This document shows positions 45,665 through 54,931 of a DNA stretch of 57,106 nucleotides, in pieces. A model generated the notes under the pieces. It was given only the letters and a program-made list of their open reading frames with translations. It made no database searches and was not told where the DNA came from. The DNA is from Pradoshia eiseniae. GTDB lineage: Bacteria; Bacillota; Bacilli; Bacillales; Pradoshiaceae. The stretch's first letter is position 1. The number at the start of each line of letters is the position of its first letter. The translations under genes and the position numbers were made by a program. The stretch lies in contig NZ_PKOZ01000014.1 in the NCBI RefSeq assembly GCF_002946355.1, forward strand, positions 1 to 57,106, read 5' to 3'.

Positions 45665-46468
45665 ATGAAGGAGTTTTTTGAGCAATATAGAAGACCGGGG
45701 GAGGAGTATCAATCTCCCGGATATGCCTTTAAGAATGAAGGTAAAATCTATCATATGGGTATATACGTAAAGAATGGAGAAGGTGTAGGATATGCACTGT
45801 ATGCTGATTCTCCTTTGAGCGAGGAAGAGAAGCTAAAGGCCATAAAGTATATTGGTGGTATGCTTGTCTCTTTTACAAGAGTGAAGAGGACCTTTGAGAA
45901 GCAGGCAAGAGTGGAAACTTCTTATATGAAGAGGGCAAAAAAAGCTATCCGTAAATGGGCTGTGACTGATGGAGAAAAGAAGATGGCAGCCCGCTATGAA
46001 GAGTTTTTCGAAGTCATCCTTTCCGCTCGCCAGCGTTTTTTGGATGACTGTAAAAAGGTAAGTAAACTGCAACAGGGAATGTTTGAACAGGGATATTTTG
46101 AGATAAAGGATAAAGAATATTTAGATGCTCTCCTCTTAGATATTGATGCCACATTATATATTTTAATTAAAAGGCAATATGATGATTTTGAGGAAAATAA
46201 AGCTTTGTTAAAGTACATCGAAAACAAGCGGAATCGACTTGGATTCTTTAAATATCGTCTTTTAAAGACAAACTTATCTATGTCCACTTTAGATGAAATG
46301 TACGAAAATATACAGGAATCTTTAAGTACTTTTGATTCGAAATATAGCCATCTCCCTTCCGTTTTGGCTAACATTGAACATGAAGGATTAAGGAGCAACT
46401 TCGCCAGAACTTTGGTGAAGCGGGACAAGGAAATTGTGAGACAGACGATAGAAAAACTAAGAAACTAA
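45665..46468 (+). CDS. Cytoplasmic helical partner protein, paralogue 2
   Basis: This 267-residue charged, helical protein without signal peptide lies 22 bases after the second Trp/Gly-repeat gene. Its N-terminal domain resembles that of the protein at 41238, with the remainder more diverged. The repeated order secreted protein then partner argues for a functional pair. The last plus-strand gene of the pilus cluster, it is followed by a strong terminator. Confidence 0.72.
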   Translation: MKEFFEQYRRPGEEYQSPGYAFKNEGKIYHMGIYVKNGEGVGYALYADSPLSEEEKLKAIKYIGGMLVSFTRVKRTFEKQARVETSYMKRAKKAIRKWAVTDGEKKMAARYEEFFEVILSARQRFLDDCKKVSKLQQGMFEQGYFEIKDKEYLDALLLDIDATLYILIKRQYDDFEENKALLKYIENKRNRLGFFKYRLLKTNLSMSTLDEMYENIQESLSTFDSKYSHLPSVLANIEHEGLRSNFARTLVKRDKEIVRQTIEKLRN

Positions 46469-46484
46469 AAACATATCATTTGGA

Positions 46485-46537
46485 AAAGGCAAATTAACCT
46501 CCTGATACCTATTCACTTGGGAGGTTGATTTGCCTTT
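46485..46537 (+). terminator. Terminator ending the Tad cluster
   Basis: AAAGGCAAATTAACCTCC pairs with GGAGGTTGATTTGCCTTT apart from two mismatches. It is the first clear terminator after the candidate promoter at 32740, so 32.8-46.5 kb may be one or a few long transcripts. Confidence 0.8.
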
Positions 46538-46654
46538 AGCTGTTTCTTCAAAAAGCTCAATTTCCAATTTTTCAAACTATTTAACGTAAATTAATTGACT
46601 GTTAAGTAGGAATATTATAACAATAAGGTATAAAGCAGAGGGGGCCGTAAATAT

Positions 46655-47608
46655 ATGCAGGAAACAACCAATCCAACGATTCAGAAGATTATTCAGAATG
46701 TCGAGACAGTTATTATCGGAAAGACAGAGGTGGCAAAGCTAAGTCTTGTGGCTTTATTGGCTAAGGGTCATTTGCTCTTAGAGGATGTGCCGGGAGTTGG
46801 GAAGACGATGCTTGTGAAGGCATTGGCGAAGTCCATCCAGGCTGATTATAAACGTATTCAATTCACCCCTGACCTGCTTCCTTCTGATGTGACAGGCATT
46901 TCGATTTATAACCCGAAGGAGCATGAGTTCGTGTTTCGCCCAGGTCCGATTATGGGCAATATAATCCTCGCAGATGAGATCAACCGCACCTCCCCTAAGA
47001 CACAGTCAGCACTTCTTGAAGCGATGGAGGAACATCGCGTGACCGTTGATGGCGTTACCCATCAGCTTGATTCTCCTTTCTTTGTTATGGCAACCCAGAA
47101 CCCTATTGAATATGAAGGTACGTATTCCCTCCCGGAGGCTCAGCTTGATCGGTTTTTAATCAAAACAAAAATGGGCTATCCAGATATGGGGGATGAGATA
47201 GCGATATTAACGAATGCTCAAATGCAGGCATCGACCGATCAGTTAAAGCCGGTGATTACGCTGAAGGATATGGCTGCGCTTCAGGAGGAAGTGCAAAATG
47301 TCTTTGTCGATGAATCGATTGCGCGATACATTGTTGAGCTAATGGCTAAGACTCGTACTGATAAACGGGTATATTTAGGTGTCAGTCCGCGTGGGTCGAT
47401 TGCTTTAATGAAGGCTTCGCAGGCTTGGGCCTTTATGCACGGCCGCAAGTATTGCCTGCCGGATGATGTTCAATATTTAGCCCCGTATGTATGCAGCCAT
47501 CGAATCATCATGAAGTCGGAGGCGCTGTATGAAGGGATTGATGCGCAGGCAATCATCCGAGAAATCTTGGCGAAGACCTCTGTGCCGGTCCAAAGGCAAG
47601 TGAACTAA
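46655..47608 (+). CDS. yeaC: MoxR-family AAA+ ATPase (YeaC-like)
   Basis: This 317-residue AAA+ ATPase has Walker A GVGKTMLVKAL near residue 48, Walker B NIILADEINR and the MoxR-specific LLEAMEEHRVTVDGVTH. MoxR ATPases act as chaperones in the maturation of other complexes and are usually followed by a DUF58 gene and a transglutaminase gene, as here. The order matches yeaC-yeaD-yebA of B. subtilis. The start of the DUF58 gene overlaps its stop. Confidence 0.93.
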   Translation: MQETTNPTIQKIIQNVETVIIGKTEVAKLSLVALLAKGHLLLEDVPGVGKTMLVKALAKSIQADYKRIQFTPDLLPSDVTGISIYNPKEHEFVFRPGPIMGNIILADEINRTSPKTQSALLEAMEEHRVTVDGVTHQLDSPFFVMATQNPIEYEGTYSLPEAQLDRFLIKTKMGYPDMGDEIAILTNAQMQASTDQLKPVITLKDMAALQEEVQNVFVDESIARYIVELMAKTRTDKRVYLGVSPRGSIALMKASQAWAFMHGRKYCLPDDVQYLAPYVCSHRIIMKSEALYEGIDAQAIIREILAKTSVPVQRQVN

Positions 47609-48828
47609 TGATGAGCAAGTTCCGCCTTCTTCTTAGAAAATGGTCGACATTAATCATGCTTTTGTTTTTGCTTGGGACGACTTTTTCCTATGCTATGTTT
47701 CAAGGTGGCTTTGTTAGCTGGTTCCTTTTCTATAGCTTTCTTCCGTTTGTTATTTATGCATGGCTTATCTTCCTTTATCCATTAGATGATTTCCGCGTTG
47801 AACGGGTAATGGGTGATCGGACGCTGCATGCGGGTGATTCGTTAGAAATGAAGATTCGAATCAAACGCAAATATCTTGTACCAATTGTGTACATATTCGT
47901 CGATGAGCAGCTTCCTGGGAGGCTTGGTGTATTATCCGGCAGTACGAAGCAGAGTGCACTTGTCTTCATTGGCTTTAAGAAAGAACTTGAGTTTTCCTAT
48001 ACAATCAAGGATTTAGTCAGAGGGGAGCATGAATTCTCGGATCTTGTTCTGCGCACGGGTGACCTGCTCGGTATGTTGGAGAAGGAATGCGTAGTGGAGG
48101 CAAAAGAAACGGTGCTGGTCTTGCCGAAGACCGTACCTCTGGCTGTTCGCCAATTGAAGAGTGAATATGAGCATGGACAGCGAGCCAATTTGTATAAGCT
48201 CAGGCAAGAGACAGCAATGGTATCGGGGATCCGCGATTATGAGCCAGGAGATCGTATGGTGACGATTGACTGGAAATCCAGTGCGAAGGGATTGGGCTTG
48301 AAATCGAAGAACTTTGAGGAGAATCATAGCAATGACAGCTTCCTGATGCTCAATGGAATCAGCGAGTACCACATATTTGAGGAGATGGTCACCTTTGCTG
48401 CATCTTTGGCAGAAGCCGTGCTCGAGAAAGGAATGCGTGTTGGAGTTTGGGCCCGCGGCGGGCAGCATAATCAGCTGGTTGAGGTAAAAGAGGGCAAGGT
48501 GCACCGGAAGCGAATCATGTATTTCCTCGCTAGGCTGAAAGCCTTGCAGTCAGGGGAGGGCTCTTATGCCCCGCCGAAAAGGTCTATTCCTGAGCATGCT
48601 TCATTAATCTTTATCACGTCTGAGTTGAATATGCCTATGGTGCAGGCTTATACCCGATTGTCTGATGGGAAGCATCCGCTAACTATTCTTTTCTTCCGGA
48701 AGGATGTGTCGCGGGAGCTGGAGAAGCCTGAACAGGATGCCTATTCTTATGCGGCCAATCATGGTGTGGCGATTTCCGTCATTCATGGAAGAAGCGAGTG
48801 GGATATATGGAAGGAGCGGATGAGATGA
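47608..48828 (+). CDS. yeaD: DUF58 protein (YeaD-like)
   Basis: This 406-residue protein has two N-terminal membrane segments (residues 13-52) and a DUF58 domain with YEPGDRMVTIDWKSSAKG near residue 210. DUF58 proteins carry a vWA-like fold and accompany MoxR ATPases. The exact function is unknown. It is translated by overlap with both neighbours. Confidence 0.92.
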   Translation: MMSKFRLLLRKWSTLIMLLFLLGTTFSYAMFQGGFVSWFLFYSFLPFVIYAWLIFLYPLDDFRVERVMGDRTLHAGDSLEMKIRIKRKYLVPIVYIFVDEQLPGRLGVLSGSTKQSALVFIGFKKELEFSYTIKDLVRGEHEFSDLVLRTGDLLGMLEKECVVEAKETVLVLPKTVPLAVRQLKSEYEHGQRANLYKLRQETAMVSGIRDYEPGDRMVTIDWKSSAKGLGLKSKNFEENHSNDSFLMLNGISEYHIFEEMVTFAASLAEAVLEKGMRVGVWARGGQHNQLVEVKEGKVHRKRIMYFLARLKALQSGEGSYAPPKRSIPEHASLIFITSELNMPMVQAYTRLSDGKHPLTILFFRKDVSRELEKPEQDAYSYAANHGVAISVIHGRSEWDIWKERMR

Positions 48829-51035
48829 AGAATCAAATGAATCCTGGTGTGCGTCTTCTTTTATTCTTCTTTGCGTTCCTGCTCTTTTTGGAATGGCTGA
48901 GGCCGATTGACGAGGTAACGGATACATCGAATATTGGCTTTTTTATTGGGTATGCAGCCCTGCTGGTTGCGCTGTATGCCTTTAACGTATCGTGGAAGTG
49001 GATGGTCCCTGTTTCCTTCCTTTATATAAGCGTTAGCCTGTATTTCCTTCATTACCAGGCTGTTACGAGGATGGGAGAGGAGAGCTGGCTTGGCCTGCTG
49101 TTTGCTGATTTGGCAGAAGGGATCGGTGATTCGTTAGCGGCTGACTGGGCCGGACTAACTCCTGGTTTCCGTACATTTCTCTTCTTCATTGTCATTTGGA
49201 TGCTGAGCTATCTGCTCCATTATTGGGTGATGGTGAAGCAGCGCCTCTTTTTGTTCTTGTTTCTGACATTCTTATATGTGACTGTGCTTGATACGTTCAC
49301 GCCCTATGATGGGGACGGGGCTATCGTTCGGCTTGTCATTTGCGGGTTTGCGGTGCTTGGAACCTTGGCATTGATTCGTCTCTTTACTCATGGTGGCCTT
49401 CCGTATTCAGCGAGAAAGGTTAGTATTTGGGTTTCTGTGCTTGCAGGTATGATTGCCATAGGTGTCTTAATTGGCTTCTCGGCTCCCAAGCCTCAAGCGA
49501 TTTGGCCAGACCCGGTTTCCTTTATTAAATCAACATCAGAGAAATATGGGTCTGATCGCAAGAGGATAGGCTACGGAGAAAATGACCAGCAGCTCGGCGG
49601 TGATTTCGTGGGAGATAATTCAGTCGTTTTCAAAGCAGATACACCAGTCCGAACAAAGTGGAAGATCGAGCATAAAACAATCTATACAGGCAAGGGCTGG
49701 GAAAGCATAGGGAATAATAATGGGCAAAGAGCCTTTAGTGAAGATGAGGATATTGGCTTGTATGATTATTTTGGAGAGAGCAAGAATGATGAATCAGAAG
49801 CTTCGCTTGATATCAATATTGACCATGGTCATATCCCTTATCCAAGCCCGATGTACATCGACAGCATTACAGTAAACGGAGATGAAAATCCGCAGGAGCT
49901 GCTTTATTCTGAGAGGACCGCCCGTATTGTTCCGCTTGATGTGGAGGATGGAGAGCGGGATAGGATTGAAAACATTGACATCACCTTTATGAGCCCAACC
50001 TTTTATCTGGATGTCTTGAGAGAGAACAGACTGGATGACTATGATGAAGGGCTTTTAGAGGGGGAATATGTACAGTTGCCATCTTCCTTGCCATCAAGAG
50101 TGAGGGACTTAGCGTACGAAATTATCTCTGAGAATGCCGAATCTGATTCTGTTTATGACCAGGTGAAGGCAATTGAAGAGTACTTGCAGGGAGAGAAATT
50201 TACCTACAGCCAGGCAGGAATCCCCTATCCTGAAGAGGGCCAGGATTATGTCGACCAATTCCTGTTTGAAACAAATATCGGCTATTGTGATAATTTCTCG
50301 ACAGCCATGGTCGTATTGGTGCGCTCATTAGGCATTCCGGTGAGATGGGTGAAAGGCTACACGGCGGGCCAAACGGTATATGATAGCGCGGCGGGCGGCT
50401 CCGTTTATGAAGTGACGAATAACAATGCCCATTCATGGCCAGAGGTGTTCTTCCCGAACACGGGCTGGGTCCCGTTTGAACCGACAAAGGGTTTTAGTCA
50501 GGAAGCGCGATTCATTGAGACATTTGACCAGGAGGAGCAAGATGAACCTGAAACTTCTGAAACCGATGTGCCGGATGAAGAACGAGAGACAATGCCTGAG
50601 CGAGAGGATGAAGGGGCTGGTGGAGGCAACTCCTTTAACATGACAATGGTGATTGATGCCTTGAAGGATTCCTGGAAAACGATTGCCGGTGCGGTGATTG
50701 TGTTAGGAGCGGTAATTTCGCTCATTTATTGGCAGAGGGGCAAATGGTCTCCGCGTCTCTGGGTCTTCTATTATAAAAGGTCAAAATCAGAAGCACGATT
50801 TGCGAAAGCGTATCTTCGCTTGCTTGAGGAACTGAGTCGCTTTGGCATCAAGCGGGCAGAAGGGCAAACCTTGCGGGAGTATGCGCGCTATGTGGACCAG
50901 TTCTTTGGGACATCAGAAATGAGCAAGCTTACAGCTGAATATGAACGAATTCTTTATTCAGGCACAAGTACACAACCGGATTGGAATGAGTACAGATCAA
51001 AGTGGGAGAAAATGATTTTGAAAACAATTGCTTGA
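48825..51035 (+). CDS. yebA: Transglutaminase-like membrane protein (YebA/TgpA type)
   Basis: This 736-residue protein has about seven membrane segments in the first 220 residues. An extracytoplasmic transglutaminase-like domain follows, with catalytic Cys in NIGYCDNFSTAMVVLVRSLGIPVRWVKGY (given in part) and His in NNAHSWPEVFFPNTGWVPFEPT (given in part), then a further membrane segment and a DUF4129-type C-terminus. It is the third gene of the MoxR-DUF58-transglutaminase unit. I chose ATG 48825, overlapping the previous stop (ATGA). The guaA promoter overlaps its stop codon. Confidence 0.92.
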   Translation: MKNQMNPGVRLLLFFFAFLLFLEWLRPIDEVTDTSNIGFFIGYAALLVALYAFNVSWKWMVPVSFLYISVSLYFLHYQAVTRMGEESWLGLLFADLAEGIGDSLAADWAGLTPGFRTFLFFIVIWMLSYLLHYWVMVKQRLFLFLFLTFLYVTVLDTFTPYDGDGAIVRLVICGFAVLGTLALIRLFTHGGLPYSARKVSIWVSVLAGMIAIGVLIGFSAPKPQAIWPDPVSFIKSTSEKYGSDRKRIGYGENDQQLGGDFVGDNSVVFKADTPVRTKWKIEHKTIYTGKGWESIGNNNGQRAFSEDEDIGLYDYFGESKNDESEASLDINIDHGHIPYPSPMYIDSITVNGDENPQELLYSERTARIVPLDVEDGERDRIENIDITFMSPTFYLDVLRENRLDDYDEGLLEGEYVQLPSSLPSRVRDLAYEIISENAESDSVYDQVKAIEEYLQGEKFTYSQAGIPYPEEGQDYVDQFLFETNIGYCDNFSTAMVVLVRSLGIPVRWVKGYTAGQTVYDSAAGGSVYEVTNNNAHSWPEVFFPNTGWVPFEPTKGFSQEARFIETFDQEEQDEPETSETDVPDEERETMPEREDEGAGGGNSFNMTMVIDALKDSWKTIAGAVIVLGAVISLIYWQRGKWSPRLWVFYYKRSKSEARFAKAYLRLLEELSRFGIKRAEGQTLREYARYVDQFFGTSEMSKLTAEYERILYSGTSTQPDWNEYRSKWEKMILKTIA

Positions 51036-51061
51036 CCTCGGTTTTCGCTCACTGTTACAAT
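51032..51061 (+). promoter_or_regulatory. Promoter of guaA
   Basis: TTGACC (51032-51037) and TACAAT (51056-51061) are 18 bases apart. The -35 overlaps the stop codon of the transglutaminase gene, and transcription should begin near 51068, just before the riboswitch. Confidence 0.72.
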
Positions 51062-51092
51062 TATGCGAGGTTAATATTATTCAACATCCAAA

Positions 51093-51166
51093 CCCTTCAT
51101 ATAATTTCGGAAATAAGGTTCGAAAGTTCATACCAAATCACCGGATAAATGATTTGACTATGAGGG
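51093..51166 (+). ncRNA. Guanine-type purine riboswitch upstream of guaA
   Basis: The aptamer has the conserved TATAAT of J1/2 at 51099-51103, a P2 stem around TTTCG/CGAAA, J2/3 GTTCATACC, a P3 stem AAATCA/TGATTT, and GACTATGA in J3/1. The base equivalent to position 74 is C, which pairs with guanine rather than adenine. A terminator hairpin follows at 51183-51225. It should switch guaA off when guanine or hypoxanthine is plentiful. Confidence 0.88.
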
Positions 51167-51182
51167 AAGTATATAAATAGCG

Positions 51183-51225
51183 ACTAGAATTCTGAAATAC
51201 ATATAGGGGATTCTAGTTTTTCTTT
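51183..51225 (+). terminator. Riboswitch-controlled terminator before guaA
   Basis: ACTAGAAT pairs with ATTCTAGT, followed by TTTTCTTT, in the leader 200 bases before guaA. Confidence 0.82.
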
Positions 51226-51424
51226 ATTCGACAGGTTATGATTATAAGTGAGCTCGTTCGAAAAGATGAGCAGCTTGGGTGAGGACATATGATTATTCGT
51301 TTGTTGCACCGGGGAAATGCCTGATGCTTTTGTTGACGAATGGGAGGATTAAGAGGTAGGTCATCTCTTTGGATGATTAATTGCTCAAGTTAACCGATCT
51401 AAACTATTTAATGAGGTGAAAGCA

Positions 51425-52978
51425 ATGGTAGAAACAACAGATCTTCCAATTCAGGAAATGGTTGTCGTCCTTGATTTTGGGAGCCAGTATAACCAGTTAA
51501 TCACGCGAAGAATACGTGAGTTCGGGGTATATAGTGAATTGCACCCGCACACAATTACCGTTGAGGAAATTGAGAAATTAAATCCAAAGGGAATCATCTT
51601 CTCTGGAGGGCCAAACAGCGTGTACGATAAAACGGCTTTCTCCTGTGATGAACGTATCTTTGATATGGGCATTCCGGTCATGGGCATTTGCTATGGCATG
51701 CAATTAATGACACAGCACTTCGGTGGGAAGGTGGAACGTGCGAGCAAGCGTGAGTACGGTAAATCTGACATCCATGTTAATCATGAATCCGTCTTGTTCA
51801 AAGGTCTTCCAGAGGATCAAACCGTATGGATGAGCCATGGTGACCATGTCGTAACAGCGCCAGAAGGATTCGCTATCGATGCCACAAACCCATCTTGTCC
51901 GATTGCGGCGATAAGTGATGACAGCCGCCAGCTATATGCGGTTCAATTTCACCCGGAAGTACGCCACTCAGAATACGGTAATGACCTTCTTAAGAACTTC
52001 GTATTCGGCGCATGTGGATGTAAGGGCGACTGGTCTATGGCCAACTTCATTGAAATGGAAATGGAGAAAATCCGCCAAACAGTCGGCGACAAGCAAGTAC
52101 TTTGCGCGCTCAGCGGCGGTGTTGACTCATCTGTTGTAGCCGTATTGATCCATAAGGCAATCGGTGATCAATTGACATGTATCTTTGTTGACCACGGCCT
52201 TCTTCGTAAAGGTGAAGCAGATGGCGTTATGAAAACCTTTAGTGAAGGTTTTAATATGAACGTTATCAAAGTGGACGCAAAAGAACGCTTCATGTCCAAG
52301 CTCGCTGGTGTCAGTGACCCAGAACAAAAACGCAAAATCATCGGTAACGAATTCATCTATGTATTCGATGATGAAGCAACTAAATTAGAGGGCATCGACT
52401 ACTTGGCGCAAGGTACACTCTACACAGATATCATTGAGAGCGGTACAGCAACTGCGCAAACAATTAAGTCCCACCATAATGTTGGCGGGCTTCCTGAAGA
52501 CATGCAATTCCAATTGATTGAGCCTTTAAATACGCTCTTCAAAGACGAAGTTCGCGCTCTTGGAACAGAATTGGGCATTCCAGACGAGGTCGTTTGGAGA
52601 CAGCCGTTCCCTGGACCAGGTCTAGGAATCCGTGTTCTTGGCGAAGTAACGGAAGAGAAGCTTGAGATCGTAAGAGAATCTGATGCCATCCTCCGCGAGG
52701 AAATCCGCCTTGCCGGTCTTGACCGTGATATTTGGCAATACTTCACCGTCCTTCCTGACATCCGCAGTGTCGGTGTCATGGGCGATGCGCGCACATACGA
52801 TTACACAATTGGTATCCGTGCCGTAACATCCATCGATGGAATGACATCTGACTGGGCACGAATCCCGTGGGATGTGTTAGAGAAAATCTCTACACGTATC
52901 GTAAACGAAGTCGACCATATCAACCGCGTCGTGTATGACATCACGTCTAAGCCGCCTGCGACGATTGAATGGGAATAA
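51425..52978 (+). CDS. guaA: GMP synthase (glutamine-hydrolysing)
   Basis: This 517-residue enzyme converts XMP to GMP using glutamine and ATP. The N-terminal class I amidotransferase has the catalytic Cys in GICYGMQL and the FHPEV His-Glu. The ATP-pyrophosphatase domain has the PP-loop [14 protein letters not shown]. The C-terminal dimerisation domain ends in [12 protein letters not shown] chose ATG 51425 with a GAGGTGA site rather than GTG 51416. It is preceded by a guanine riboswitch and has a terminator after it. Confidence 0.97.
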   Translation: MVETTDLPIQEMVVVLDFGSQYNQLITRRIREFGVYSELHPHTITVEEIEKLNPKGIIFSGGPNSVYDKTAFSCDERIFDMGIPVMGICYGMQLMTQHFGGKVERASKREYGKSDIHVNHESVLFKGLPEDQTVWMSHGDHVVTAPEGFAIDATNPSCPIAAISDDSRQLYAVQFHPEVRHSEYGNDLLKNFVFGACGCKGDWSMANFIEMEMEKIRQTVGDKQVLCALSGGVDSSVVAVLIHKAIGDQLTCIFVDHGLLRKGEADGVMKTFSEGFNMNVIKVDAKERFMSKLAGVSDPEQKRKIIGNEFIYVFDDEATKLEGIDYLAQGTLYTDIIESGTATAQTIKSHHNVGGLPEDMQFQLIEPLNTLFKDEVRALGTELGIPDEVVWRQPFPGPGLGIRVLGEVTEEKLEIVRESDAILREEIRLAGLDRDIWQYFTVLPDIRSVGVMGDARTYDYTIGIRAVTSIDGMTSDWARIPWDVLEKISTRIVNEVDHINRVVYDITSKPPATIEWE

Positions 52979-52997
52979 ATGTAAAAAAATGGAAATT

Positions 52998-53029
52998 AAA
53001 CAGACGATATTTATATCGTCTGTTTTTTT
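52998..53029 (+). terminator. guaA terminator
   Basis: CAGACGATAT pairs with ATATCGTCTG and is followed by seven T. Confidence 0.92.
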
Positions 53030-53230
53030 GTTTTTTAAGAAGCTGATAGAGGATATATGTTTTAAAAATAGCATGTTAAAAGTAAAAGTCCGATTGTTTT
53101 AATTATGTGTTAAAGGGCCTTGGAACAGAAAAGGTAAGAGATATAGTCGAGCTAAAGAAAGAGAGAAGGAAAGGGAACATGAGAGGGCGTTTAAGAAGAG
53201 TCAGATGAGTAGGTGAAAGCATATACACTG

Positions 53231-53259
53231 TTGAAAATTTCCACATTTTAGATTATTAT
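53231..53259 (+). promoter_or_regulatory. Promoter of the small membrane protein gene
   Basis: TTGAAA (53231-53236) and TATTAT (53254-53259) are separated by 17 bases. A second -10-like TATAAT lies about 10 bases further on. Confidence 0.6.
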
Positions 53260-53303
53260 ATTAATATAATAGTTTCGACTAATGAAATTAGAAGGAGGAG
53301 AAC

Positions 53304-53708
53304 ATGAAACAAATAAAACAGAAGTATTTTTCAATCGCAGGAATGGTAGTAGGTGCATTTTCCGTTATTATGTCATTTGTTGTAAAAGGCCAGAACTATA
53401 GTAGCTATGAATATCGTTCTTCATATGGTGGTGATGCATACACAGGAATTCAAAACGCTGCAGCAACTACAGCTAATAATGTAGGATATTTAACAGATTT
53501 AGTAGCATACGGACTGTTTGTAATTCTGTTAGTATTTGGTTTGGCTTGTATAGTGTATTTTGGCAAAAAGTTGTTAGTTGAATTGGAAGAAGAAAAAATG
53601 ACAGCAGAAAAGAAAGTAGCTCCGGAAGGAAATACTGCAGAAGAAAGAAAAGAACCGGAAGTTAAAGTGGAAGAGTGCGTAGACGCTGCATCTGTAATAA
53701 GTGAGTAG
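53304..53708 (+). CDS. Membrane protein with acidic C-terminal tail, unknown function
   Basis: This 134-residue protein has two hydrophobic segments (about residues 8-28 and 65-90). Between them is a Tyr/Ser/Gly-rich outside loop (NYSSYEYRSSYGGDAYTG). The C-terminal tail of about 40 residues is highly acidic. The start has a GAAGGAGGAG site. It lies between guaA and pbuG, where B. subtilis has no such gene, so it may be an insertion in this lineage. Confidence 0.7.
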   Translation: MKQIKQKYFSIAGMVVGAFSVIMSFVVKGQNYSSYEYRSSYGGDAYTGIQNAAATTANNVGYLTDLVAYGLFVILLVFGLACIVYFGKKLLVELEEEKMTAEKKVAPEGNTAEERKEPEVKVEECVDAASVISE

Positions 53709-54756
53709 ATAATTTCTCCTTGGATAATAACAACAGTAGTGGGCTCTGTGCTCTTAAATGAGAAGGATTGCTGACCAATTATTATACTCTGAAGTATTAT
53801 ACTTTAAATTATAGTCTTAACTACATTGATTGATGAGTTACCATAACTAAAGTCCCGGAGTTAAATAATAACTGGAGTGTTCTCCCTTGAATTAGAGGCT
53901 TGCAGTTGTTAGAATATGGTTGCGATAAGCCACATCATATTTACAGGATAGTATGTATAATATGGGTGATAGCATTTTGATAGCAAAATTTCAAATAGAC
54001 CATATTTTAGGACTGAAATCATAATTTGCAATTTATCAAAAGGCCTTGAAATCAACAAAAATCCTAAGTAAAACTTGCAAAGTCATCGAGTGGGAATAAT
54101 ATAAGTGTTATCGAGTCCTGAAAAACCGTACAAGGTTTTTCAGGACTTTTTATTTTTGTGTCACTATAGTGTATGGCTACTTCTGCGCATAAGATAATGA
54201 CAGGTTTTGGTGGTGGTCTATCAATTGTCATGCATTTGGTTTAGCTTGCACTTCTTAGATTCATATCATAAACGTTCATTGTCCAGTACAATCATTCATT
54301 TGTGTTCTTCTTGCCATGCTCCCCGCTTCGTGGCAGGAGGGATATTATGCATGAATGATAGCTGTCTCCTTGCTCTATACATGAATCCAAGAAGAATTTT
54401 TATATTCAAAGGTAAGGGGGGGGATGTTTGGTTCAAAGAGAATGGTTCCGTTTCTTGGGGGATAAAGGTATTTATGAGGGTATAGATTGGATGTATATCA
54501 GTCAAAACTCTAAGATCTTTGCTTCCCGGTATGCCAGGTGTCAAAGTCGTCTCTGTTATAGGTGAACACGCGATTATGATAGATGAGTTCAAGCAAATCT
54601 ATACGATTTTTTCGAATATCATGGGATTGATCTTTTGCGAATGTCGCATGAAAAACACACAGAAAGGAAGATTTTTCACCCATCGGTAAGGAACGTGTGG
54701 CATATACTGGAATATAAACGAACGAAACATCATAAATATAATTAATTGTTCGGTTA
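53709..54756. other. Gene-poor region between guaA and pbuG
   Basis: No intact gene is recognised in about 1 kb. A clear terminator lies at 54115-54158. Between 54334 and 54695, an AGGAGGG site, an ATG frame, an eight-G run (54416-54423) and several protein-like stretches in different frames suggest a decayed gene. A minus-strand frame of similar length also exists, so the original strand is uncertain. Confidence 0.45.
54115..54158 (+). terminator. Terminator of an unidentified transcript
   Basis: A perfect 13-base stem GTCCTGAAAAACC/GGTTTTTCAGGAC is followed by a T-rich tract. No gene ends nearby, the closest being at 53708, so it may end a long 3' UTR or a small RNA. Confidence 0.85.
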
Positions 54757-54760
54757 TTGT

Positions 54761-54789
54761 TTGACCGTAAATAAATATATTGATACAAT
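54761..54789 (+). promoter_or_regulatory. Promoter of pbuG
   Basis: TTGACC (54761-54766) and TACAAT (54784-54789) are 17 bases apart, upstream of the riboswitch. The guaA promoter uses the same hexamers. Confidence 0.82.
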
Positions 54790-54816
54790 ACTAATGAACT
54801 AATCAAATAAATATAA

Positions 54817-54888
54817 ATCTTCGTATAATCATGGGGATATGGCCCATAAGTTTCTACCGAGCTACCGTTAATGGCTTGACTACGAGTG
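54817..54888 (+). ncRNA. Guanine-type purine riboswitch upstream of pbuG
   Basis: The conserved core is complete: CGTATAATC, GATATGGCCCATAAG, GTTTCTACCGAGCTACCG, then GGCTTGACTACGAG (given in part). The base in J3/1 is C (GACTACG), so guanine/hypoxanthine is the expected ligand. A strong terminator follows at 54932-54968. It is the same regulation as known for pbuG in B. subtilis. Confidence 0.95.
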
Positions 54889-54931
54889 AATGATAGTACA
54901 CTTAATATAGGTGTATTCTCTTAACTTTTGT

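Noticed and set aside
54296-54806. Two 98-codon minus-strand frames upstream of pbuG
   Set aside because: They overlap each other in different frames, one covers part of the pbuG promoter, and neither has a clear ribosome-binding site. At most they are relics.
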